From assembly GCA_945910005.1 (NCBI GenBank), contig OX246739.1:41344201-41408200 (forward strand): a DNA stretch of 64,000 nt, read 5' to 3'. Under the pieces are notes generated by a model, which did not search any database, was not told the origin of the DNA, and saw only the letters and a program-made list of their open reading frames with translations. The DNA comes from Isoperla grammatica (taxonomy: Eukaryota; Arthropoda; Insecta; Plecoptera; Perlodidae). This document shows positions 1 through 11,600 of the stretch, piece after piece; position 1 is the first letter of the stretch, and every line of letters starts with the position of its first letter. The position numbers and the translations under genes are program-made.

Positions 1-9
1 GTCTCACCA

Positions 10-226
10 CTAGTTCGAATTCTGACCGCAAGGAGCGCTAACCCTGCACGTTTGACCAAGGTCCACTAAATCCCCTGGCGGTTACTAGCGATCTAGTAGA
101 CCTTGCGTTTGACTTCGTTACCGTTAAACAAGGTCTTCTAGATCGCTAGTACATGCCTGGGGATTCAGTGAACCTTGAGTTTTAAACTTTTGGAAGAGCG
201 ACTCTTGCGGTGAAAATTCGAACTAC
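10..226. repeat. Foldback (long inverted repeat) element
   Basis: Two arms of about 47 bp (58-104 and 130-176) are inverted copies of each other with roughly six mismatches. Outer segments near 10-40 and 193-226 also pair imperfectly (both contain TTCGAA next to a CCGCAA/TTGCGG core). The structure would fold into one hairpin of ~217 bp with a ~25-nt loop. I see no coding potential. It is most likely a MITE or foldback element; the target duplication cannot be defined because the left flank is cut by the window edge. Confidence 0.6.
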
Positions 227-1210
227 ACGTCGGACTTAGAAAATTTCGCTCAGACACGCGCAGACGAATTCCTATATGGATGAACTATCTTCCCCACTCA
301 GTAATCTTTGGTTTGATGCAAAATGTTTGATTAAAAAAATAAAAACATTTTCTCAACATTTTTAGTACAGCCCTGTTAATTCACAGTTGTCGCTCTACTA
401 CTTGCTACGTATTTGATTGAACACATGTTTTAATAGCAAATTACAACCGCGAATGAATCGGTAAAGTTTTACTGTCTCCTACCTACAAACTATAGAATAG
501 CAGGGATGTCACCGATAACATTTTCAAACCTGCGCGAGAAAGATAAAATATCCGCAAATATCCGTTTAAATTAAATTTAAAAAATGTGGTGGTTTATTTT
601 CTCAGTGTTAGTGTAACTGTAAAGTGTAGGCCAAACACTTTTTACAACTGCTCTGTAGTGTCTAGGTAGTGTAGAGTGTAGCATGTAATGAAAGGGTGCC
701 AAACTTCTGTCAGTTCAAGATAAGCAGTTCACTGATCATGAACAACACATTCTATCAATGGTAAAACCATGGCACTTCCATAATAAATTTGGGCTATTTA
801 CATATTTAAGTAGGCCTATAATGTAGGGATAGGACCCAACAGCTTACTTTAGTTGTAAGATGACTAAGTTGAAAGTGCACATTGAAGATATAATACAAGA
901 ATGATTACATGTTTCAACACGAGACTTGACCTCATGTCTATGTAAAGTCCATGTAAAGTGTAGTCAAAAGCAGTTTTATTATCCTGGATGAAGTGCAGCA
1001 AAATTAAATATAAAAGCCTACCCTTAAGCCAGAAAAATAGGAAAATCAAACAGACCTACTGGCACAGAAATTAACATTTTGGATAGAATTTTGGTCTTGA
1101 ATCGATAGCCAGGAAAAAAACACGGATCGATAGTCGAAATAAGGCCCTTACAGATTCAAATTTAAAAAAAATTAAATAAAAAATACAGATTCTAAATACT
1201 TGGCACTTAC
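227..1210. other. NFXL1 intron, no coding exon seen
   Basis: AT-rich DNA immediately downstream (on the minus strand) of NFXL1 exon 4. I looked for the next NFXL1 exon, which should begin with a CGH-type zinc finger, and did not find it, so this is read as intron. No other convincing feature. Confidence 0.4.
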
Positions 1211-2685
1211 ATTTTTTGGACATTGATTGGTACAACTTTGAAGCACCAGTTTCTTTTCATCGTCTGCCGTTGTCCACTCTCCACATCTCACGTACAGTTG
1301 ATTCAGCCCACAGTGGCAACGAAGACGCAGCATTTGCGAACACGGAGCACAAAGACCCGGATGACAAGGCTTCCGGCATGCGTGCGTACAACCTTCCGGC
1401 CTCTCCTTTCTACACTCAGACTCGCAAGGCTTGCAGTTTTTCCCAGCCAGGATCTCACCATCTGTGCCCTCAACCGAATGGCACGCCAGGGAGCATTCAT
1501 GATTGCCGCACGGCAGTTGCCTGCCGCATTTCCTCTGACACGACGAAGGCCTGGCGATGTGACAAGACCACAGTGCGGTCTCGTGACCACCTAGGCACGT
1601 CACCGGCATCGGTACTTTACAGTCCGGGCAGGGCAGATTACGCAGTTCGATCACTGGAGCGACTTTCTCCCACGGCCCGGCCGGCTTTTGCCCTTCGATG
1701 GACATCCACACTGCGGAATGACACGGTGCAGGACACTCATGGCCACACAGGGGGAGGCTCTTGTTGCACGTCAGCTGACAGGGAGGACAGTCGCCAAAGT
1801 GACAGCGGTGAGGATGTCGCTTGGGATGGTGGCACTGTGGGGGAGCGGTGCAAGGCTTCGTACAGCGGGGGGGCCTCGTCTTCTTCTGCCGGCCGCAGGG
1901 GACACGCAAGACAGTCTGGCCACACCGGCAGCCGACGTCCGCCGTCAAGGGACAGGGATAGCACGGACCTCGGTGACAGATCGACGAGCACTTGTGGTAG
2001 CCGCAGGGCAACGTACGCCCGCAAGGCTTCTCGCAAGGAGGGCACTTTCCGTCGCAGCATTTCCGATTGCACGGATGCCTGCGACAGTCTTTACTGTTCT
2101 TGCATTTCGTTTCGCACAAGTACTTGTTCTGGCAGGGCAGTTCCTTGGAGTGCAGACCGCAACGGCAATGCTTCTTGACCACCTCGAGACAGGCGCCGCA
2201 CTTGTCGCGGTGACAGGGCCGCGAGCAGACGTGAGCGCCGCACTCCAAGAACCGTCCGCAGGTGTCTCCGCAGAGGGGGGTGTCCCGCGTGCACGGCAGC
2301 GTGAACGTGGCCTTGCCGCACGGACACGCACGCTCGAGAGACAGCGGACACGGACCGCACGGGCCCGAGTGACAGACGCGCTCGCAGCGGTGGTTGCCGC
2401 AGTCCAGACCCTTGCCGCAGACATCTTCGCACCGCCAGTCGGGGACGGCACAGGGCCGCAGCTGCTCGTGTCTGCCGCACTCGCAACGCTGGACGCTGGT
2501 CTTGGGACACGGGGGACAGGAGTCCGGGTGACAGATCGTCGCGCACGTGTGACGGCCGCACTTTAGGACCTTGCGGCACGGCGACGCGCAAGACCACGCC
2601 TTGTTGCTGCAGCGTTGTAGGCGAGCGGGTTTGTTACCACAGTAGCAAGCATTCTTTACGGTCTTCGGGCACGGAGGACACGGAC
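1211..2685 (-). CDS. NFXL1: NFXL1 exon 4 (NF-X1 zinc-finger array)
   Basis: The acceptor TTTTTACTTCTAG lies just before 2685 and the donor AAT|GTAAGT just after 1211; the exon is 1475 nt and ends in phase 0. It encodes about nine cysteine-rich fingers, for example [18 protein letters not shown] and [18 protein letters not shown], and ends at NQCPKN, where the human protein continues into a CGHRC finger. The exon is GC-rich compared with its surroundings, which creates several long spurious ORFs on both strands. Confidence 0.95.
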
Positions 2686-5600
2686 CTAGAAGTAAAAATG
2701 TCCCAATCAAACTCTCTTTAGGATGTTTGTAACACTTTAGCATGAGTGAAAAGATCTAAAACAAAAAATGTATTAGGCCTCCGCCTATGCTTAGTTACGG
2801 TCTCAATACCAGAGGGTTGATACTGTTCACAAAACCATTTAAAAATCACGAGTACAGAACAATAACATAGTACCTAAAGATCAACATTGACATGGAAGCT
2901 TAAGGTCATGAGATAGGTAGACACTAGATAATACCAACTGTGACAACCTTGTTACACTTACTGTACTTCAGGGTTGCCGCTAAAAAAATTTCAAATCGGC
3001 ATTCAAGAAAGGTGAAATATCCACAAATATATGTTAAAAGTAAAAAAATATAGGCTATATATATAAGGTGCAACTTGCAGTACCAGAAGACTAACATTTA
3101 AGCATAGTTAAAGTTTAGCTATCATAACCTAAAACATGGCACTTTATTTTTCTAAATGTGCCTGGAACTGGGCCTAATATAATTGGGCCCACAAACAATT
3201 CGCAAAATTGAAACTATATATAATTCATAGATTAAAAGTTAATAACTTCTTGGGATTTCTGCTTTTCATATTATTTTCCTGACTGACTGGTAGAAGCCCT
3301 CTGCCAAAGTGGTTCCTTTCATGCCTTCTGCTTCAATCTTGACAATTTGTATTACATTTAAAAGTTACTATTATATTACATAATTGTGGTGGTTGTTGTG
3401 GCCACCGCCTGATATTCATCCCATGTAGGGATTAGCCCCGCCCTCCCGGGAGTAGGCTGTGGATGGGCCGGCGACATAGTCCGCCGAGTGTCAGTCTGTA
3501 GTCGACCATGGAATGTAATAGTCGTGTGTTTGTACTAATAAAGTATTCTCTATATTCCGGAGTCTGGTTGTTTAATGAACCCTAAACACCTGGGGGAGAA
3601 CATTACATATTGGCGACGAGCCTGTATCCGCGCGTCCAAGTACGTAAGTTTGTAAGCCTAGCCTAGGCCTTGGCCTAAACACGCCTACCAAAAGGGAAAA
3701 TGGCGTTGGTAAAGTCTCGAATCGTCGGGAACATGGAACCTTTTTCCTGTGAAACGGAGGACATAGTCTCATACTTAGAGAGATTAGAGTCATATTTCGT
3801 GTTAAATGGAATTTCTGAGGATAATATAAAGGTGCCCATGTTCATAACGCTATGCGGCGCACCTACTTACCAAGTCTTGAAGAACATGTTAATGCCAAAC
3901 AAACCAAGTGAGTCAACCTTCCACGTCATTGTGTCAGTATTGAAGGCCCATTACGCCCCCAAAAGATTGGTTATCTCGGAAAGATACCATTTTCATTGCA
4001 GAAATCAAAAGGAAGGGGAAAGTATCAGTAACTACATAGTAGCTATCAAGAAGCTGTCGGAGCATTGTGATTTCAAAGATTTTTTGTCCGAAGCCTTACG
4101 AGACAGGTTAGTTTGTGGTTTGTCGTCAGAAAATATTCGACGCAAACTGCTTCTAGAGAAGTCGTTAACCTTCGACGAGGCCAGTGCCATAGCCTTGAAT
4201 ATGGAGCTTGCAGACAGTCAGTCCAAATTGTCCAATCTGTCAGTCAATCTAGTACCCAAGTCCCGAAGGCAAAGTCAGTCATCGTCACGTCAGCGGTCCT
4301 CCGAGCCAATGTACAGTCGGCCATCTTCATCGTCGGGGCGTCGGCAGTCCAGTCCATCGTTCCAACGGGAGTCTAGTAGGCCGACCAGTCATCAATCTAG
4401 CCAGTCTTCAAGGTACGAGTCAAGGAATCCTGGAAGTGTGCAGTCTTGCCGACGATGTGGGCGTCTCCACAACGAAGCCGATTGTCCAGCTCGTAACTGG
4501 GAGTGTTTCAGTTGCCATAAGCAAGGCCATACCTCTCGGGTGTGCCGAAAGAATCGGCGAGTGCATGATGTGATTGCCGATGGTTCTAGTGAAGCCGATA
4601 GTGAATCAAGTGATAGTGTGTCTGTCAGTAAAGTGAGTACGAGTGCTACGGCAAGAGTGACCAAGGTGGTGAGTAAAGGGTCCTCAGCCGAAGATGTCCT
4701 AGAAGTCACCTCCAAGGAAGTTGTGCCGTCTACAATAAAAACGCTTGGGGGTAGTCCCCTGTTCGTAAAATTAAGAGTAGAAGATATTATTGTAAAGTTT
4801 GAAGTAGACACCGGAGCCAGTGTGAGTTTAATTTCAAGTCAATTTTATTATGATAACTTCAGTCAAAAGAAGCTTCACCCTAGCCCGTTGTCTTTAAAGT
4901 CTGTGACCGGGGAAAAACTAGGAGTGTTGGGTCAGATAGAGGTCAAAGTCAAATCCCCAACTAACACAAGTAAGCTATTAAAACTCACCGTTTGTGAGAA
5001 TAATAGGAAGATAAAGCCGTTGCTAGGTAGACCATGGTTGGATAGCCTATCCCCATCCTGGAGGAATGTGCTTCAAGTTGATACAAAGTCTGAAACCCTC
5101 GAATCAGAGTCCACTGAGATAGTTCTAGGCCAAAACCTGGAGGAGTCTGATATTTTCACGGTTGAAATTGACGATGGCCTAGCAGCCTCTAATTCATTAG
5201 TAAACCCAAGGACAGTCGTAGAGGAGCTCAGCAAAAAATTCCCCAATGTGTTTTCGAATGATAAGTCGGTTTCCATTAAACAATACCAGGCCAACCTAGT
5301 CCTAAAAGAAAATGTGACACCGGTATTCCACAAGGCATATAGCATTCCTTACGCCCTCAAGTGTGAGGTGAAGCGGCAGTTGGATGAAATGGTGGAGGTG
5401 GGTACCCTCGTACCCGTACGCCATGCCGAATGGGCCTCACCCATTGTATGCGTACCCCAAACAAATAACAAGGTTAGGATCTGCGTGGATTTCAAGGTGA
5501 CCCTAAATTCCGCATTGAAAACAGACTTCTACCCTTTGCCTCGACTCGAGGATATTTTCACATCATTATCTGGAGGAACCGTCTTTACGGTCCTTGACCT

Positions 5601-8600
5601 ACAAAACGCTTACCAGCAGTTAATTGTTGGCCCCGAGTCGCGACAATATTTAACGATAAATACGGAATTTGGCCTTTACCAGTTCACCAGGCTTCCGTTT
5701 GGCGTATCTAGTGCGCCGGGAATATTCCAAGCTACCATGGAGGAGATTTTAAAAGATATGCCGTGGGTGAAAGTATATCTCGATGATATTCTTATCACTG
5801 GTAGGGATTTAGAGCATTGTAAAAGAAATGTCGATAAGGTGCTAAGGCGATTAAATGAATACCAGGTCCGCGTCAACCTACACAAATGCAAATTTTTCTG
5901 TACCCAGGTTGATTATTTAGGTCATGCCTTACATGCCAAGGGGATCAGTCCTTCAAACAATAAAATCACGGCCATTGTTGAAGCCTCGGAACCCATCAAC
6001 GTTTCCCAGCTTAGATCCTACCTCGGAATGTTAAATTTTTATAACCGTTTTCTTCCCAATTTATCAACATTATTGAAACCTTTATACAACCTTACCAAAC
6101 AGGGAGCCCCATGGTTTTGGTCAGCTGACTGTGTAAGAGCATTTGCAAAAAGTAAGGAGCTACTACAGAATAACTGCTTGCTGGTTCACTATAACCCAGA
6201 TTATCCCATTGTGGTGTCAGCCGATGCCTCTCCCTATGGAGTAGGTGGTGTCCTCAGTCACGTAATAAATGGAATTGAAAGACCCGTAATGTTTGTATCC
6301 AGTACTTTGACACCCACCCAACAAGGTTATTCGCAATTAGATAGAGAAGCCTTGGCATTAGTGTTTACAGTTAAGCGCTTCCATAAGTATCTGTTTGGTC
6401 AAGCATTTACATTAGCAACTGACCATCAGCCACTTAAACATATTCTGGCTCCCACCAAAGGGATACCTACGGTGGCAGCTTCCCGTCTTCAACGGTGGGC
6501 CGTCATCTTGTCAACTTATAATTATAAGATTATGTACCGTAAGGCCTCCTTGATGTGCCCCGCCGATGCCCTGTCACGATTACCTGATAAAAGAGAGCTT
6601 ATCGAGGATTACAAAATCGCATTGTTAGATGAAGAGTTTCCGCTAACGTATGTCGAAATAGCAACTGAAACTGCTAAAGATCCGGTGTTATCCAAAGTGC
6701 TCGATCTCACAAAGCATGGGTGGCCAAATCATGTGCCTGAAGGAGGTCTTATCCCCTATTTTAAGAGAAGAATGGAATTGTCACTTGAACACGGTTGCCT
6801 TTTGGCTGGTAATAAAGTGATTATTCCTAAATCCTTGCAAGAAACATTGTTAACTCTCTTGCATAATGAACATCCGGGCATTGTACGCATGAAAGCATTG
6901 GCCAGAACCACGTGTTGGTGGCCTTCGCTAAATGCCGAAATTGAAAATAAAGTACAATCCTGCGAAGCATGTCAAGTTATTAACTTCACACCTAGTTCAA
7001 ATGTAACAGTAAAGTGGCCCAGTGTGGAACCTTGGTTTAGGGTTTATATTGACTTCTTTGTCAAAGATCAGAAAACATTCTTAATTCTGGTTGATAGTGC
7101 CTCTCGGTGGATCGAAGTCTGGTTTATGGCCAGAGGCACTGACGCAACAGAAGTCACTAGGAAATTGAGACATTGTTTCACCGTGTTTGGGTTTCCACAC
7201 CAAATTGTCTCTGACAACGGCCCCCCCTTTACTTCCGTTGAGTTCACAGCTTTTTGTAAAGCTTATGGAATAACCCTGATACATAGCCCCCCATATTCCC
7301 CAAGGTCAAACGGGGCCGCCGAACGAGCAGTTCAAACCATTAAAAAGGGGCTATCCAAGGAACTATTGGTTCATAACTTGACATTAAAAAAGGGAGAGGT
7401 TCAAGAGATATTAGACAGGATCCTCTTAACATATAGAACCACCCCTCATTCAGATAACGAGTTAAGTCCGTCAGAGTTTTTGTTGAAGCATAAACCCAGG
7501 ACCATCCTATCCTTAATAAAACCTAATAACCATAGGGTGCCCCCTATGACTCCAACCAAACTGTTAACTTTCGAAGTAGGCACCCAAGTATTGGTCAAAA
7601 TCAAGCCATACACTGTCCCTGAGAAAGGTGTAATTAGGAAGCAAATCAGTGCAGTAACCTACCTGGTAGAAGTAAAAGATGTTATCCGTTTGGTACACCT
7701 CTAGGGTTGCCAACTCTCCCGTATTTCCCGGGAAATCCCGTTTTCCACTGTGATTTCCCGCTTCCCGTATCAACTCGACACGGGAATCAGTTTTCCCGTG
7801 TTTTCACAATTTGTTTTGAAATACACATTTCGTAAACTTCCGCCTACTAACAGTACACAGTTTTCAGCATTTGAGCATTTTGAACTTAAAGTCTAATGTT
7901 GAGACAATTGTTTCATTATTAATGGTACATAAAAAGGTTAGACAATAGAAACAGATCAACCAGCTGAGTTACAAGTTGTTGGTACCGTATTTATTCTTTT
8001 TCGTGGCAAAAATTTTATAATTATTTAAAACGGGATATAAAGATTCTACATGATGCAAAATAGCTTGACAAAATGTAGAAGGTACCCAGCTTAAATGATA
8101 CATATTAATTCAGTTTACCCTCCCAAATTAAACATTAATGGAATGAGAAAATTGCACCTCCAAAGTTAATATTAAATCCCTTAACTCATTTTCTTCTGTC
8201 AGTAGGTATTGATCAACGAAAAAACCAATGTATTGTAATTCATATTGATTGTAATAATGTGGTAATTGAATAAAATTGAATTGAATTGATTGATTATAGG
8301 AAAACATTTTTTTGCGCCTGCGGCGATTTGGCCTTCGGCAACTGGGAATCTGGGAATCGCCGTCCCCTTTCCCTCTACATTTCACATCAATTTTAAAATT
8401 CCCGTATTTTCATATTCAATAGTTGGCAACCCTATACACCTCAACCAAATGAAACCTTACGAGGGGGGAGAACTGTATCCCTTACCAAAAGTTATATTGA
8501 CACCTCAACATAAGGAATCCTTACCCCTCTCTGAACATCCTCCTAGTCCCATTGTGCCCAAGGAGCCTGGGAGCTCCCCAGCTAGCAAGGGAAAAGTAAC

Positions 8601-11600
8601 CTATGGGAATCATTCCCAATTTACTTCTCCAGAGAAAATTCCTATTAATAATAATAATAAGGATAATTCTTCACCCATTTTGAGGCGTTCCTCCCGAGTG
8701 GTGAAGGCACCACAGAAGTTAAACTTATGAGTATCTTTTTGAATGTAATGTTATGTATTTTCTTATCCATTGTTATTGTATCTAAACTTAAAGTTAGTTA
8801 ACTAATGAGTATCCTTTGTGAATGTAATCTGTTATGTAATTATTATCCATTGGTTGCCTAAAAAGCTAGTAAGGGAGGAGTGTGGTGGTTGTTGTGGCCA
8901 CCGCCTGATATTCATCCCATGTAGGGATTAGCCCCGCCCTCCCGGGAGTAGGCTGTGGATGGGCCGGCGACATAGTCCGCCGAGTGTCAGTCTGTAGTCG
9001 ACCATGGAATGTAATAGTCGTGTGTTTGTACTAATAAAGTATTCTCTATATTCCGGAGTCTGGTTGTTTAATGAACCCTAAACACCTGGGGGAGAACATT
9101 ACAATAATATTAAAAATGAATAATGCACTTTTACTGTAAAATATCAACATTTACAAGGTCTAATAAAGTGCCAATACCATAGGCCTACTATACATTGGAT
9201 TTTTGATAAATCTTCACTACCCGTATCAAATTTTCATGTTTATGACATCACTTTTTCTTGGCTCCTCAAAAACATCCTAGTGAAGTTTGACTGTAGGTAC
9301 AACTAAACCACCACAGGGTTTTATGTGAATCCGACCTTATGCTGTAATCACTCTGTAAGTTTCCCACTGGAAGATGTTTAATTAAAAGTCCAAGTTCCAA
9401 TTACATAGGCTACAAATCACAAGAAAATAAGAAATATCGACTGTAAAACATCCTTTGTCAATCAACAGAAACATATTTGGGAATGATTGTTCAGGCTTGC
9501 CTGCATGTAGGCCTACCTGGATGACACAGCAGTAGACAGTCGTGTCCACAGAGCGGTTGCAAGGCTCGACCACATGTTTCGCCGCAAGAATGTGGGACGT
9601 TCCACGGGTGGAATGGCGGATCGTCCACGCGTCCACAGAAGCACGTGTAGCGCTGCGGGGTAGCGCTGTGCGGGTACTCGTGACGGCACTTTGGACTGCA
9701 AAGCATGTAAAGCAGAGTTAAGCTGATGCAGATTTATAGTAGAATAGAATAGTAGTAGTACTACATGTAGTAGGAGAAAAGTTTGGATAACATGATTGAG
9801 TAAAAAGACCGTGACTAGGTTTATCAAGCGAGCTGAGCTCGTACTCGCCAGTTCGAACTGGATATAATGCAAGCCGAATTTGTGCGATAAACACCCAAGT
9901 TCGAACCCAACTCGGCGCGGGTAAGAAGCCGTGCCAGCACGCTTCATGCGATTTTATGGGGGGGGGGGGGGGGTGATGATTGTCTGTAGGGAAAATGTCA
10001 AGGGCACATTGTTGTGGGTAATAATGTGGTTGAAATGATGTGTGTGCAGGTAAGGGTGGGGGGAGGTCCTTGTGTGGATGTGGTGGGAGTATACAGGCCT
10101 AAGGATAGTGGGGAGTGGCAAGTGTTAGATAGGTTGGAAGAGGTAGTGATGGGTGATAGAGGAAGAGTGTTAGTAATAGCTGGGGATCTAAACTTGCCTG
10201 GAGTTCACTGGGAGGGGGGGAGGGAGGATCTTGGAGGCAGAAGGCAGGAATGGGCCTGTAAACTTATTAATGAGGGGTTAGTGCAAACGGTAGGAGAGGG
10301 GACGAGGATTTGTGGGGAGGGGAGGAATAACATTTTAGATGTAATATTAGTAAGGCCGGAGGAAGCATGGGTTCACTCGGAGGTAGTAGAGGGAATGAGC
10401 GATCATAGGGCCCCAATAGTAGAGTTAACACTACGTAGTGGGTGGGAGGGAAGGCAGGGAAATAATAGTGAAAGTAGGGACAAGACAATCTGGAGATATG
10501 ATAGAGCTGATGTTCAGGGTTTGCAAAGGGAGTTACTGGTAATGTATGAAGAGTGGTCTAGTAGGGATGTGGGAGTAAATGAAATGTGGGAAAGTTTTCT
10601 GCAGATATATAGGGGCTTGTTGGAAAGGTTTGTGCCGCAGGTGACTAAGGGGGGTGGGACTGACCCAGTATATTATAATAAAAGAATTAGGTGGTTGAAG
10701 AGGAAGTGCAGAGAAATATATAAGAGGTATAGGAAGACTGGTAAAGGTAAGGAGAAACTTAAGGAGTGGGAGGGAGTTCTTAATAGGGCAAAGGTCGATG
10801 CAAAGGATGATTATATGATGCACTTAATGGATGATGAGGGATTCCAAGGTAAAGGGAGAAGGTTGTATCAACATCTAAGGAACCAGAAAGGGGGGGGCGA
10901 AATACCCACACTTAAGGGGACTGGGGATGAGTTATTTACTGGTGATAAGGACAAAGCGGAGGCTTTGAACTCACACTATGGGGAGGTATTCCAAGAGAGG
11001 GAAGATTCTAGTATGCAGTGGGAAGGGGGGAGGGGTAGCAAGCCACTCACGATAACGAATCTTGATATTAGAAGGGTTTTAGGAAAGATGGGAGGGAGAA
11101 AGGCATCGGGGCAGGATGGGTTGATGTGTAGATTTTTGAAAATTGGGGGGGAGGGGGTTGTTAGGTTTGTAGGAGATATTTGCAGGAAATCGTTAAGGGA
11201 AGGTACTATACCGGAGGGTTGGAGGGAAGGACTTGTAGTGCCAATACATAAGGGGGGGGGATAGAAGTCAAGTAGGGAATTACAGACCTGTTAGTCTCAC
11301 TTCAGTAGGGAGCAAGATAATGGAAAAGGTAATAGCAAATTATGTTAGAGAGGTGTTGGAGGGGGAGGGATGGTTGGTAGATAGCCAGCATGGGTTTAGG
11401 GAGGGGTATTCTTGCGAGACGCAATTGATAGGTCTTGTTCAGGATATAGGGGAGGCTCTAGATAAGGGGGAGGAGGTTGATGCAGTTTTCCTTGATTTTG
11501 AAAAGGCTTTTGATAAAGTGTCTCATGGGATTTTGATGAGGAAGGTTGATAGTGTGATTGCAGATAAAGGGGTTGTAAGGTGGATGGGAGATTTTCTAGC

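Larger units (their letters stand above)
3385..9103 (+). mobile_element. Complete Ty3/Gypsy LTR retrotransposon with nested hAT insertion
   Basis: Two 223-bp LTRs (3385-3607 and 8881-9103) begin TGTGG and end TTACA, and I found no difference between them by eye. The insertion is flanked by a perfect 5-bp target duplication ATAAT (3380-3384 and 9104-9108). A primer-binding site starting TGG follows the 5' LTR, and a purine tract abuts the 3' LTR. One gag-pol ORF carries zinc knuckles, protease, reverse transcriptase, RNase H and integrase; no envelope gene is present. The element sits in NFXL1 intron 3 in antisense orientation. Near-identical LTRs indicate recent insertion. The 733-bp hAT-like insert near the 3' end of pol breaks the reading frame, so this copy is probably defective for a full-length polyprotein. 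Confidence 0.95.

Noticed and set aside
1216..2566. Plus-strand ORFs of 320, 123 and 292 aa
   Set aside because: Antisense shadows of the GC-rich NFXL1 zinc-finger exon.
3700..8730. Endogenous retrovirus with envelope
   Set aside because: No envelope-like ORF follows integrase; only a short C-terminal tail and the 3' LTR remain.
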